Part shown: in pieces, positions 52,674 through 64,000 of the stretch | Layout: every line of letters starts with the position of its first letter | How positions within the stretch are numbered: the first letter of the stretch is position 1 | Origin: Brenneria izbisi | GTDB taxonomy: Bacteria > Pseudomonadota > Gammaproteobacteria > Enterobacterales > Enterobacteriaceae | DNA: 64,000 nt | Direction: 5' to 3' | Assembly: GCF_025840185.1 (NCBI RefSeq) | Contig: NZ_JAMPJU010000009.1 | Span: 1-64,000 of the forward strand | The notes under the pieces: model-generated | Database searches by the model: none | Seen by the model: only the letters and a program-made list of their open reading frames with translations | What the model was told of the DNA's origin: nothing | Program-made: the position numbers and the translations under genes

Positions 52674-52701
52674 TCAGACTGACGATTGGTGTGTAAAGTT
52701 C
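52674..52701 (-). promoter_or_regulatory. probable sigma-E promoter of degQ
   Basis: On the minus strand GAACTT (52701-52696) is followed after 17 bases by TCTGA (52678-52674). This fits the sigma-E consensus GGAACTT-N15/16-GTCTGA except for T in the first position and one extra base of spacer. The start would be about 65 bases upstream of degQ. Confidence 0.6.
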
Positions 52702-52713
52702 ACTGATGTTTCG

Positions 52714-52766
52714 TCAGTGGATTGTAACTGTCAGTAGGCTGTAACTAATCAGTAGAGGGTAACTAT
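52714..52766. repeat. three tandem 17-18 bp repeats upstream of degQ
   Basis: Units at 52714-52730, 52731-52748 and 52749-52766 share TCAGT(A/G)G-N3-GTAACT. They lie just upstream of the sigma-E-like promoter, about 113-165 bases before the degQ start. Regular spacing near 1.7 helical turns suggests protein-binding iterons, but the binder is unknown. No gene lies in the 255-base gap. Confidence 0.65.
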
Positions 52767-52856
52767 AGCCTAAAGCGCTGAATTACCGCGCAATGCGGGA
52801 GAGAAGGACGCGAGATTCGATAAAACCTCACGCCGCAATCATTAAATTGTAGTGTT

Positions 52857-53261
52857 TTACTGGCGGGGGGGACGTTCTCCGCGCAGTAATCCAGACGCGC
52901 CGTCCGAATAGTCGCGCGGCGGCATATCGACCGGCGCCTGATCGTTATCGGCCTCGGCTTCCGTCAGGCGATACTTGAACGGATTATCCTGGCCTGGCAC
53001 GTCGGGCAGCAGGTTGTTGGAGCTTTTCGCCATATGCTGATAAAGCTGGCGGTAATCGTGCGCCATGTTATCCAGTAGTTCGGCGCTCCGGGCAAAGTGT
53101 CCGACCAACTCCTGGCGATATTCTTCCAGTTCGGTCTTGCTTTTTTCTAGCTCGTTTTGCAATACCTGTTGTTGCCGCAGTTTACGGTTGCCAAAACGCA
53201 TGGCGACGGCACCAATAATGATACCGGCGACTAAACCAATCAGCGCATACTCCCAGGTCAT
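52857..53261 (-). CDS. zapG: Cell-envelope/division protein ZapG (YhcB)
   Basis: A 134-residue DUF1043 protein that links cell division with envelope growth and LPS/phospholipid synthesis. The start at 53261 (MTWEYALIGLVAGIIIGAVA) gives the E. coli-like length; the frame runs ten codons further upstream without conservation. One membrane helix (about 5-22) precedes a cytoplasmic coiled coil (about 28-85) and a disordered tail. Confidence 0.93.
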   Translation of the reverse strand: MTWEYALIGLVAGIIIGAVAMRFGNRKLRQQQVLQNELEKSKTELEEYRQELVGHFARSAELLDNMAHDYRQLYQHMAKSSNNLLPDVPGQDNPFKYRLTEAEADNDQAPVDMPPRDYSDGASGLLRGERPPRQ

Positions 53262-53482
53262 AATGACTCCTATTTTGACTTCGTTGTCCACGTAGGGTTT
53301 TCACTTAATAATAGTCACTATAACCGCTAACCTTGTCTGAGTGGAATCCTGAAGCGTGATGACTTAGGGTTATGTTGATGCGTTTGCGGCATCAAGGCCG
53401 TTATCGGCGACGATTACAGTTCAAATCGACGGCAACGCGCGACAAATCATAATTAACTTTTTTCTCAGGGATTGCGAACATT

Positions 53483-54613
53483 ATGCAGCAAACGACACCA
53501 TCGGCGCTCTATCAACAGGCGCTTTCCGCCGGGGAATATCAACCCGATGATGTACAGCGCCAAACGGTCATGCGTTTGGAAATGATCCATCAGGCACTGT
53601 GCGAGCGGGCGGCGCAGACGGCGGGGGAAACATCCGGGCGGTTGACGAAATGGCGTTCCTGGCTGGGGTTGAGGGAGAGACGTGCGTTGGCGCCTGTGCA
53701 CGGCTTGTATATGTGGGGCGGCGTGGGGCGGGGAAAAACCTGGTTGATGGATCTGTTTTTTCATAGCCTGCCCGGAACGCGTAAGCTCCGGCTGCATTTT
53801 CATCGTTTTATGTTGCGGGTTCATCAGGAGCTAAACCAGTTGCAGGGACATGAAAATCCGCTGGAAAAGGTGGCCGATGGGTTTAAAGCCGAAACGGACA
53901 TCCTGTGTTTTGACGAGTTTTTTGTTTCTGATATTACTGACGCCATGCTATTGGCCGAGTTGTTGCGCGCGTTGTTTAACCGTGGCATTACGCTGGTGGC
54001 GACGTCGAATATTCCGCCAGACGAGTTATACCGTAATGGGTTGCAGCGCGCCCGCTTTTTGCCTGCGATTGAACTGATTAAACAACACTGCGAAGTACGT
54101 AATGTCGATGCGGGAATTGATTACCGGTTGCGGACATTAACGCAGGCCCATCTTTATCTCACGCCGCTTGACGCACAGACCGAAGACACCATGCGCCAGA
54201 TGTTTACCCGTCTGTCGGGAAAACCGTGGGTGACGCCGGGACCAACGCTTGACATCAACCATCATCCTCTGCCGACGTTGGGGGCGAGCGAGGGCGTACT
54301 GGCGATCGATTTCGTCACGCTGTGTACGCAAGCGCGCAGTCAGAACGACTATATCGCGCTCTCACGTCTTTACCATACGGTCCTGCTGCATAACGTGACC
54401 GTGATGGGGGAGAAGGACGAAAACAGCGCACGCCGTTTTCTGGCGCTGGTCGATGAGTTTTACGAACGGCGGATCAAGCTCATCATTTCCGCGCAGGCGT
54501 CCATGTTTGACATTTATCAGGGCGAGCGCCTGAAGTTTGAATATCAACGCTGTTTATCCCGCTTGCAGGAAATGCAAAGCGAAGCCTATCTGCGTCAGCC
54601 GCATCTGGCGTGA
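53483..54613 (+). CDS. zapE: Cell-division ATPase ZapE
   Basis: AFG1-like P-loop ATPase (YhcM) that acts on the FtsZ ring during stress and low oxygen. The 376-residue protein has Walker A GGVGRGKTWLMDLFF, Walker B ILCFDEFFVSDI, and ATSNIPPDELYRNGLQR (sensor region). Divergent from zapG and upstream of rplM. Ribosome site is weak (CTCAGGGATT). Confidence 0.95.
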   Translation: MQQTTPSALYQQALSAGEYQPDDVQRQTVMRLEMIHQALCERAAQTAGETSGRLTKWRSWLGLRERRALAPVHGLYMWGGVGRGKTWLMDLFFHSLPGTRKLRLHFHRFMLRVHQELNQLQGHENPLEKVADGFKAETDILCFDEFFVSDITDAMLLAELLRALFNRGITLVATSNIPPDELYRNGLQRARFLPAIELIKQHCEVRNVDAGIDYRLRTLTQAHLYLTPLDAQTEDTMRQMFTRLSGKPWVTPGPTLDINHHPLPTLGASEGVLAIDFVTLCTQARSQNDYIALSRLYHTVLLHNVTVMGEKDENSARRFLALVDEFYERRIKLIISAQASMFDIYQGERLKFEYQRCLSRLQEMQSEAYLRQPHLA

Positions 54614-54673
54614 CAGACCACGGCTTTTCTTGGGGGAGCGTGAAAAAAGGTCGATCTTTGGCGACGACTTCTC

Positions 54674-55274
<601 letters not shown>

Positions 55275-55286
55275 TCGGGATTATAG

Positions 55287-55682
<396 letters not shown>

Positions 55683-55713
55683 TTTCCTGCTGTATTGCAG
55701 CGAAATCAAGGCG

Positions 55714-55744
55714 AAAAAACCCGGTGCTGGTCACCGGGTTTTTT
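55714..55744 (+). terminator. terminator of rplM-rpsI
   Basis: Stem AAAAAACCCGGTG / CACCGGGTTTTTT with a short loop and a T6 run, 31 bases past the rpsI stop. Confidence 0.95.
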
Positions 55745-56043
55745 GTGGCGGATGTTTTACCCGCTATCCATTGGATCGTCTTGTGATAATTTCTTAGAAA
55801 AAAATAATCTTTATTATCAGATTGTTAATGATGAAATTATGCGATATCCCCACAGAACGTCCAAAATCTGATAAACTATTCGCCAATTTTATGCCTGTTT
55901 ACCCACCAGGTTTCTTTCTGAAAACGACTGATTTTGTCAGGTGTTTTTTCACCGCTGAATGACAAGCGTGTTAGTGCATGGGTTTGCAGGATCATCGCAG
56001 TTCGGTTATTCGCCGTATTTTCTCGATAAACTTGGAGGTTTTC
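55745..56043 (+). other. leader/promoter region of sspA
   Basis: A 299-base AT-rich region between the rpsI terminator and sspA. It must hold the sspAB promoter; TGATAAACTAT at about 55870 is a possible -10 area but no clear -35 was placed. An open frame reaching back to 55978 is not conserved. Confidence 0.4.
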
Positions 56044-56685
56044 ATGGCTGTCGCTGCCAACAAACGTTCGGTAATGACGCTGTTTTCTGGTCCGTCCGAC
56101 ATTTTTAGCCATCAGGTCCGTATCGTACTGGCGGAAAAAGGTGTGAGTGTCGAGATTGAGCAGGTGGACATGGATAATCTGCCGCAGGATCTTATTGATC
56201 TCAATCCATATGGTTCAGTGCCGACATTGGTTGATCGGGAACTGACGCTCTATGAATCACGTATTATCATGGAGTATCTGGATGAACGTTTCCCGCACCC
56301 GCCGCTCATGCCCGTCTATCCGGTTGCACGTGGCAACAGCCGTTTGATGATGCACCGCATTGAGAATGACTGGTATTCTTTGCTGAAAAAAATCACCCAG
56401 AGCAGCACGCAGGAAGCCGACTCCGCCCGTCAGCAACTGCGTGAAGAGTTGCTGGCGGTGGCCCCGGTATTCAATGAAGCGCCTTACTTTATGAGCGAAG
56501 AGTTCAGCCTGGTTGACTGCTATCTGGCGCCGCTGCTGTGGCGTTTGCCGCAATTAGGGATTGAACTGAGCGGGTCCGGCGCGAAAGAATTGAAAGGCTA
56601 CATGACACGCGTATTTGAGCGTGATGCGTTCCTGGCTTCCCTGACGGAAGCAGAGCGTGAAATGCGTCTGCAAACGCGAGGTTAA
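56044..56685 (+). CDS. sspA: Stringent starvation protein A
   Basis: RNA-polymerase-associated protein with a glutathione S-transferase fold, important for acid tolerance and stationary-phase expression and lowering H-NS. The start at 56044 (MAVAANKRSVMTLFSGPSDI) has GGAGG 6 bases upstream and gives 213 residues. The thioredoxin-like N-terminal domain includes NPYGSVPTLVDRELTLYESR and the C-terminal helical domain EEFSLVDCYLAPLLWRLPQL. It precedes sspB by 4 bases. Confidence 0.98.
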   Translation: MAVAANKRSVMTLFSGPSDIFSHQVRIVLAEKGVSVEIEQVDMDNLPQDLIDLNPYGSVPTLVDRELTLYESRIIMEYLDERFPHPPLMPVYPVARGNSRLMMHRIENDWYSLLKKITQSSTQEADSARQQLREELLAVAPVFNEAPYFMSEEFSLVDCYLAPLLWRLPQLGIELSGSGAKELKGYMTRVFERDAFLASLTEAEREMRLQTRG

Positions 56686-56689
56686 ACGA

Positions 56690-57187
56690 ATGGCGTTGTC
56701 TCAACTGTCTCCGCGTCGTCCGTATTTGTTACGGGCTTTTTATGACTGGTTGCTGGATAACCAGTTGACGCCTCATCTGGTGGTTGATGTCACTCAGCCT
56801 GGCGTTATGGTGCCGATGGAGTTTGCCCGCGATGGCCAGATTGTGCTGAATATTGCGCCGCGCGCCGTTGGCGGCCTGGAATTAGCTGATGACAGCGTGC
56901 GTTTTAACGCACGTTTCGGCGGCGTTCCACGTCAGGTCTATGTTCCTATGGCGGCGGTACTGGCGATTTATGCCCGTGAAAACGGCGCTGGCACCATGTT
57001 TGAGCCGGAACCTGCTTATGATTTGGCGGGCGAGTTCGAAGATTTTCAGGATGAAAGCGCCACATCCAATACGGTGATGTCAATCGTCGACAATAACCCG
57101 GATGCGGCGGAGGAAAACGATAATCCTGATGACGAACCGCCACAGCCGCCCAAAGGCGGCAGACCTTCGCTGCGGGTCGTCAAATAA
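56690..57187 (+). CDS. sspB: ClpXP adaptor protein SspB
   Basis: Delivers ssrA-tagged and RseA fragments to ClpXP. The start at 56690 (MALSQLSPRRPYLLRAFYDW) gives 165 residues, near the E. coli length. It has the folded substrate-binding domain (about 1-115), an acidic linker (DNNPDAAEENDNPDDEPPQP) and the C-terminal ClpX-binding peptide RPSLRVVK. Degradation of RseA links it with DegS and sigma-E. Confidence 0.97.
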   Translation: MALSQLSPRRPYLLRAFYDWLLDNQLTPHLVVDVTQPGVMVPMEFARDGQIVLNIAPRAVGGLELADDSVRFNARFGGVPRQVYVPMAAVLAIYARENGAGTMFEPEPAYDLAGEFEDFQDESATSNTVMSIVDNNPDAAEENDNPDDEPPQPPKGGRPSLRVVK

Positions 57188-57197
57188 TCTGCTTTTC

Positions 57198-57224
57198 TCA
57201 GGACACAGCGATTTTGTGTCCTGA
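57198..57224. terminator. stem-loop after sspB
   Basis: A 10-bp stem TCAGGACACA / TGTGTCCTGA with a 7-base loop, 10 bases past the sspB stop. No U-run follows on the plus strand, so it is only a probable 3' end signal. Confidence 0.5.
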
Positions 57225-57287
57225 CGGTAAGCCAGATACAAACACCTCCCTCGTTGGCCTGCCAATATTCTTCCGCTGGAAAAAATA

Positions 57288-57308
57288 GGTATACATATGT
57301 GTTATACC
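57288..57308. promoter_or_regulatory. 21-bp dyad upstream of the Gfa-like gene
   Basis: GGTATA and TATACC arms are separated by nine bases (CATATGTGT). The TATACAT inside it looks like a -10 element. An operator overlapping a promoter, about 75 bases before the gene, is possible; no regulator gene lies nearby. Confidence 0.35.
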
Positions 57309-57382
57309 GAGCCTGAAATACGACGGGAGCGCTCTTTTACGGAGTCCGAGCCAGCCGCACGAGAGCGTTAAAGGAGACGAGA

Positions 57383-57820
57383 ATGCATCATCAAGGTCGT
57401 TGTTTGTGTGGCGCAGTAACCCTTTCAACGCGTCAGGATGTGAACGCGGTAACTGCCTGTCATTGTGGGATGTGTCAGAAGTGGGGCGGTGGTCCTTTTA
57501 TGTCGGTTGATTGTAAAGAGGATATTGCTATCGCGGGCGTGGAAAATATTACTGCGTATCGCTCTTCCGAGTGGGCTGAACGGGCGTTCTGTAAAGTTTG
57601 CGGTTCACATCTATTCTATAAGTTACTCTCTCCCAAAATCTATTTTGTACCTGTCGCATTGTTTGAAGATAAGACGGATAAATCATTGGTGGCGCAGATA
57701 TATATCGATAATAAGCCCGCTTATTATTCTTTTGCACAGCATACGTCATTGTTAACGGAGCAGGATGTTATGAACTTATTGCAAGAGCAGAGTGAGTCAC
57801 TTTGCAGTAAGGACGTGTAA
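57383..57820 (+). CDS. Gfa-like (glutathione-dependent formaldehyde-activating) zinc protein
   Basis: A 145-residue CENP-V/Gfa family protein. Seven Cys residues fit the family zinc-site pattern: Cys7-x-Cys9, Cys26-x-Cys28-xx-Cys31 and Cys70-xx-Cys73. The N-terminal RCLCGAVTLS and the CHCGMCQKW motif are diagnostic. Formaldehyde-glutathione chemistry is proven for only a few members, so the substrate here is unknown. GGAG lies 8 bases upstream. The second half is AT-richer than its neighbours, and E. coli has no such gene next to sspB, so acquisition is possible. Confidence 0.85.
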   Translation: MHHQGRCLCGAVTLSTRQDVNAVTACHCGMCQKWGGGPFMSVDCKEDIAIAGVENITAYRSSEWAERAFCKVCGSHLFYKLLSPKIYFVPVALFEDKTDKSLVAQIYIDNKPAYYSFAQHTSLLTEQDVMNLLQEQSESLCSKDV

Positions 57821-57855
57821 TGCAATGAAAGGCAGCAATGAATAAAATGAGTGGG

Positions 57856-57882
57856 ACAACCGGGCTGGTGGCGCCCGGTTGT
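57856..57882. terminator. stem-loop between the Gfa-like gene and budC
   Basis: A 10-bp stem ACAACCGGGC / GCCCGGTTGT with a 7-base loop between convergent genes. On the minus strand CCCACTCATTTTATTC follows, a partial U-run. Probable bidirectional terminator. Confidence 0.55.
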
Positions 57883-57905
57883 GAGTGAGGCGTCTTGTTA
57901 AGTGA

Positions 57906-60258
<2,353 letters not shown>

Positions 60259-63200
60259 TTACTGCGCCAGAACCCGCAGCTCGGCTGCGGAACGACTACG
60301 GTGACCCAACAATGCCTTCACATCACTTGACTTCGGTTTCACCAGAGCAAATTTCGATGCCCATACTGGCCAGTTAGCGAGGATCTCTTCTCCCCGTTGT
60401 GAACCGGTATGTTGAACGTGCTCGGTGATCAGGCCGCGCAAATGCTCTTCATGAATCGCCAGTAGCTCGACATCCAGCACTTCCACCAGTTCAGGGTTGA
60501 CGCGTTTGCGGAATTCGCCGTCTTCATCCAGAACATAAGCGAAACCACCAGTCATTCCTGCGCCAAAGTTCACGCCGGTACGACCCAGTACACAGACGAT
60601 ACCGCCAGTCATGTACTCACATCCGTTATCGCCAATGCCTTCGACTACGGTGATCGCACCGGAGTTACGAACCGCGAAACGCTCACCCGCGCGGCCCGCG
60701 GCAAACAGCTTGCCGCCGGTTGCGCCGTACAGACAGGTGTTGCCGATGATGCTGGCCTCATGGCTGCGGAACGCGGAACCGACTGGCGGACGAACTGAAA
60801 TGCTGCCGCCGGCCATCCCTTTGCCCACGTAGTCATTGGCGTCGCCGGTCAGCGTCAGTTCTACGCCGCCCGCATTCCAGACGCCGAAGCTTTGTCCGGC
60901 CGTACCGGAGAAGTAGGCCTTGATCGGATCGCCCGCCAATCCCTGATCGCCGTATTGCGCCGCGATAAAACCAGACAACGTCGCGCCCACGGAACGGTCC
61001 GTGTTGCGGATATCAAAATAGAGCGATTTACTCTGTTTGGCATCCACATGCGGCTGTGCCTGTTCCAGCAGCGCTTTGTTCAACTGTCCCTTATCGAAAG
61101 ACGGGTTACTCTCGGTGCAGTACAACGCTTTGCCTGGTTGAGGTTGCGCGGCGTACAGCAGCGGAGACAGATCCAGCTTGTTCTGTTTAGCGGTGAAACC
61201 ATCCAGTTCGACCAGCAGATCGGTGCGGCCAATCAAATCCACCAGCCGGCTGACGCCCAGTTCAGCCATCATCATGCGGGTTTCATGCGCGATGAACTGG
61301 AAGTAATTGACCACGCGCTCCGGCAGACCGTGATAGTGATCGCGGCGCAGTTTTTCGTCTTGCGTGGCAACGCCGGTCGCGCAGTTATTCAGGTGGCAGA
61401 TACGCAGGTATTTGCACCCTAAGGCGACCATGGGACCCGTACCGAATCCGAAGCTTTCCGCGCCCAGAATCGCCGCTTTGACGATATCAAGCCCGGTTTT
61501 CAGACCGCCATCCACCTGTAGCCGGATTTTATGACGCAAGCCATTGGCGACCAGCGCCTGCTGGGTTTCCACCAGACCCAGTTCCCACGGGCAACCCGCA
61601 TACTTCACGGAGGTCAGCGGGCTGGCGCCGGTGCCGCCGTCGTAACCGGCAATGGTGATCAGGTCGGCATAGGCTTTGGCAACGCCGGTGGCGATGGTGC
61701 CGACGCCCGGTTCGGAAACCAGTTTCACCGAGATCATGGCTTTCGGGTTGATCTGTTTCAGATCGAAAATCAACTGCGCCAGATCTTCGATAGAGTAAAT
61801 GTCATGGTGCGGCGGCGGTGAAATCAACGTCACGCCCGGTACGGAATAACGCAGTCGGGCGATGTACGGCGTAACTTTATCACCCGGCAACTGACCGCCT
61901 TCCCCCGGCTTGGCGCCTTGCGCCACTTTAATCTGAATGACGTCGGCGTTAACCAGATAGGCGGGCGTGACGCCAAAGCGACCGGACGCCACCTGTTTGA
62001 TCCGGGAAACCTTGTTGGTGCCGTAACGCGCCGGATCTTCCCCGCCTTCACCGGAGTTAGAGAAACCGCCCAGACTGTTCATGGCTTCAGCCAGTGATTC
62101 ATGGGCTTCCGGGCTAAGCGCGCCAATTGACATCGCCGCGGTATCAAAGCGCTTGAACATTTCTGTCGCAGGCTCGACGTCGTCAAGGGAAATGGCGGCC
62201 CCTTGCTGTGGTTTCAGCGTCAGTAGATCGCGCAAGGTGGCGGCCGGACGCTCGTTCACCAGGCTGGCGTATTGCTCATAATCGCTGTATTCGCCGCTTT
62301 TAACCGCCGTTTGCAACGTGGTGACCACGTCCGGGTTGTAAGCGTGATATTCGCCGCCGTGAACAAACTTCAACAGTCCGCCTTGTTCCAGCGTTTTGCG
62401 TTTCAGCCAGGCGCGTTTGGCGAGATTCAGCAGGTCCTGCTCGAAATCACTGAAGTTGGCGCCACCGATACGGCTGACCACGCCCTGGAAACAGATCTCG
62501 GAAACGTCTTTATGCAAGCCCACCGCTTCAAATAGTTTGGCGCAGCGATAGGAGGCGACGGTCGATATGCCCATCTTGGACATGATCTTGTACAGCCCTT
62601 TGTTGATGCCGTTACGATAATTCAGCATCACCGCGCGGTACTGTTTATCGATGGTGTGGTTGTCCACCATCCGCGCCAGCGTTTCATAGGCAAGGTAAGG
62701 GTAAATGGCGGTCGCGCCGAAACCTAACAGCACGGCAAAGTGGTGCGGATCGCGGGCGCTTCCCGTTTCAACAATAATGTTGGCGTCGCAGCGCAGATTC
62801 TTCTCAACCAGACGACGCTGAATCGCCCCCACCGCCATTGGCGCGGGAACCGGCAGACGTTGCGCCGCGATAGCGCGATCGGACAGCACCAACAGCACCG
62901 CGCCATCGCGGACTTTGTGCTCGGCATCGTCACACAGTTGCTCAATCGTCTCTTGCAGCGTCTGCTTTTCCGGTTCGAAGGTCATGTCCAGCACATCAGC
63001 GCGATAATGCTGTTGATCCTGTGAAAGAAGCTGTTTGAAATCAGAGTAAAGCAGGATCGGCGATTTAAAGCTCAGACGGTGAGCCTGACCTTCCGCTTCA
63101 CAGAACACGTTCATTTCGCGGCCTATACAGGTCGCCAGCGACATCACATGCGCTTCACGCAGCGGATCGATGGGCGGGTTGGTGACCTGCGCAAACTGCT

Positions 63201-64000
63201 GGCGGAAGTAGTCATAAATAATGCGCGGACGGCTGGACAGCACGGCGAAAGGCGTGTCGTCGCCCATCGAACCGGTGGCTTCCTGACCGTTTTCGCCCAG
63301 CACGCGGATGATCTGATCCAGTTCTTCGCTACTGTAACCAAACTGCTTCTGATAGGTTTCCAGCAGCATATCGTCGAATTCGCGGTTACCCACCTGATCT
63401 TCCGGCAACTCTTCAAACGGCACCAGACGCTGAACGTTTTTCTCCATCCATTCTTTGTACGGATGGCGGCTTTTCAGATCGTCGTCGGTTTCGGTTGAAT
63501 GCAGGATACGCCCGTTACGGGTATCGATAACCATCAATTCACCCGGCCCGACGCGGCCTTTCTCAACCACCTCATCTGGCTGATAATCCCAGATGCCGAC
63601 TTCGGAAGCGCAGGTGATCAGCTTGTCTTTGGTGATGACGTAGCGCGCCGGGCGCAGACCGTTACGGTCCAGGTTACAGGCAGCATAGCGTCCGTCGGAC
63701 ATCACGATCCCGGCCGGACCATCCCACGGCTCCATGTGCATGGAGTTAAAGTCGAAGAAGGCGCGCAGTTCGGGGTCCATATCCGGGTTATTCTGCCAGG
63801 CGGGTGGCACCAGCAGGCGCATCGCGCGGATGATGTCCATACCGCCGCTGAGGAACAGTTCCAGCATATTATCCAGTGAACTGGAGTCGGAACCGGTTTC
63901 GTTGACGAACGGCGCGGCGTCCTGCAAATCAGGGATCAGCGGCGTTTTGAATTTATAAGCGCGCGCGCGCGCCCATTGGCGGTTGCCGGCAATGGTGTTG
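60259..64000 (-). CDS. gltB: Glutamate synthase (NADPH) large subunit (partial)
   Basis: Catalytic subunit of the GOGAT enzyme. The frame is open to the right end of the window, giving about 1246 residues; roughly 240 N-terminal residues, including the nucleophilic Cys of the glutaminase domain, lie outside. An ATG at 63927 is internal, since the upstream codons (NTIAGNRQWARARAYKFKTP) match the family. Present are the rest of the amidotransferase domain, the FMN domain (GYDGGTGASPL), the 3Fe-4S Cys cluster CKYLRICHLNNCATG and the C-terminal GXGXG barrel (GNTCLYGATGGKLFAAGRAG). Confidence 0.97.
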   Translation of the reverse strand, partial: NTIAGNRQWARARAYKFKTPLIPDLQDAAPFVNETGSDSSSLDNMLELFLSGGMDIIRAMRLLVPPAWQNNPDMDPELRAFFDFNSMHMEPWDGPAGIVMSDGRYAACNLDRNGLRPARYVITKDKLITCASEVGIWDYQPDEVVEKGRVGPGELMVIDTRNGRILHSTETDDDLKSRHPYKEWMEKNVQRLVPFEELPEDQVGNREFDDMLLETYQKQFGYSSEELDQIIRVLGENGQEATGSMGDDTPFAVLSSRPRIIYDYFRQQFAQVTNPPIDPLREAHVMSLATCIGREMNVFCEAEGQAHRLSFKSPILLYSDFKQLLSQDQQHYRADVLDMTFEPEKQTLQETIEQLCDDAEHKVRDGAVLLVLSDRAIAAQRLPVPAPMAVGAIQRRLVEKNLRCDANIIVETGSARDPHHFAVLLGFGATAIYPYLAYETLARMVDNHTIDKQYRAVMLNYRNGINKGLYKIMSKMGISTVASYRCAKLFEAVGLHKDVSEICFQGVVSRIGGANFSDFEQDLLNLAKRAWLKRKTLEQGGLLKFVHGGEYHAYNPDVVTTLQTAVKSGEYSDYEQYASLVNERPAATLRDLLTLKPQQGAAISLDDVEPATEMFKRFDTAAMSIGALSPEAHESLAEAMNSLGGFSNSGEGGEDPARYGTNKVSRIKQVASGRFGVTPAYLVNADVIQIKVAQGAKPGEGGQLPGDKVTPYIARLRYSVPGVTLISPPPHHDIYSIEDLAQLIFDLKQINPKAMISVKLVSEPGVGTIATGVAKAYADLITIAGYDGGTGASPLTSVKYAGCPWELGLVETQQALVANGLRHKIRLQVDGGLKTGLDIVKAAILGAESFGFGTGPMVALGCKYLRICHLNNCATGVATQDEKLRRDHYHGLPERVVNYFQFIAHETRMMMAELGVSRLVDLIGRTDLLVELDGFTAKQNKLDLSPLLYAAQPQPGKALYCTESNPSFDKGQLNKALLEQAQPHVDAKQSKSLYFDIRNTDRSVGATLSGFIAAQYGDQGLAGDPIKAYFSGTAGQSFGVWNAGGVELTLTGDANDYVGKGMAGGSISVRPPVGSAFRSHEASIIGNTCLYGATGGKLFAAGRAGERFAVRNSGAITVVEGIGDNGCEYMTGGIVCVLGRTGVNFGAGMTGGFAYVLDEDGEFRKRVNPELVEVLDVELLAIHEEHLRGLITEHVQHTGSQRGEEILANWPVWASKFALVKPKSSDVKALLGHRSRSAAELRVLAQ

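Overview
The window is a chromosomal stretch from a gamma-proteobacterium of the order Enterobacterales. Most proteins closely match those of Escherichia coli in length and sequence as I remember them: Fis differs from the E. coli protein at one residue, MreB at a handful, and rpoN, rng, panF, dusB and gltD have the expected lengths. Gene order follows the E. coli 72-73 min region (rrn end - yhdWXYZ - fis/dusB - prmA - panF - acc - mre - rng - tldD - aae; rapZ - rpoN - lpt - kds - mla - murA; deg - rplM/rpsI - ssp - gltBD). Features that are not E. coli-like are a type II dehydroquinase (aroQ) upstream of accBC, gabD and darP/tldE placed between the aae genes and npr, and a budC-type acetoin reductase beside gltD. 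A soft-rot or tree-pathogen relative (Pectobacteriaceae, e.g. Brenneria, Lonsdalea or Dickeya) is my best inference. No phage, insertion sequence, CRISPR array or tRNA was seen.

Layout. 1-69: end of a 5S rRNA gene and its terminator. 156-4300: amino-acid ABC transporter yhdWXYZ (aapJQMP), read leftward from a well-formed sigma-54 promoter. 4633-6095: a second amino-acid binding protein and permease with no ATPase of their own. 6463-10603: dusB-fis, then yhdT-panF-prmA. 11071-15237: aroQ-accB-accC and msrPQ. 15555-27997: rightward csrD, mreBCD, yhdE, rng, yhdP, tldD (shape, septum, RNA turnover, envelope lipid transport). 28146-34093: aaeR, divergent aaeXAB efflux genes, gabD. 34218-36406: darP and tldE. 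36470-44645: leftward block npr, rapZ, ptsN, hpf, rpoN, lptB, lptA, lptC, kdsC, kdsD, yrbG, joining the nitrogen PTS and sigma-54 to LPS assembly. 44948-49889: rightward mlaFEDCB, ibaG, murA. 50001-53261: envelope-stress proteases degS and degQ, and zapG. 53483-57187: zapE, rplM-rpsI, sspA-sspB. 57383-58679: a small accessory insert (Gfa-like protein and budC). 58831-64000: gltD and most of gltB, which runs off the right end.

How the parts connect. Nitrogen control recurs: rpoN, ptsN, npr and rapZ, a sigma-54-driven amino-acid uptake operon, and glutamate synthase. Outer-membrane building and surveillance is the second theme: LptABC, KdsCD, MlaFEDCB, YhdP, MurA, DegS and a probable sigma-E promoter on degQ. 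I saw no new multi-gene system. The less ordinary signals are mostly non-coding: a shared two-hairpin element in the mreB-mreC and mlaB-ibaG gaps, tandem repeats upstream of degQ, the sigma-54 promoter, and a short insertion in DegS close to its regulatory loop.
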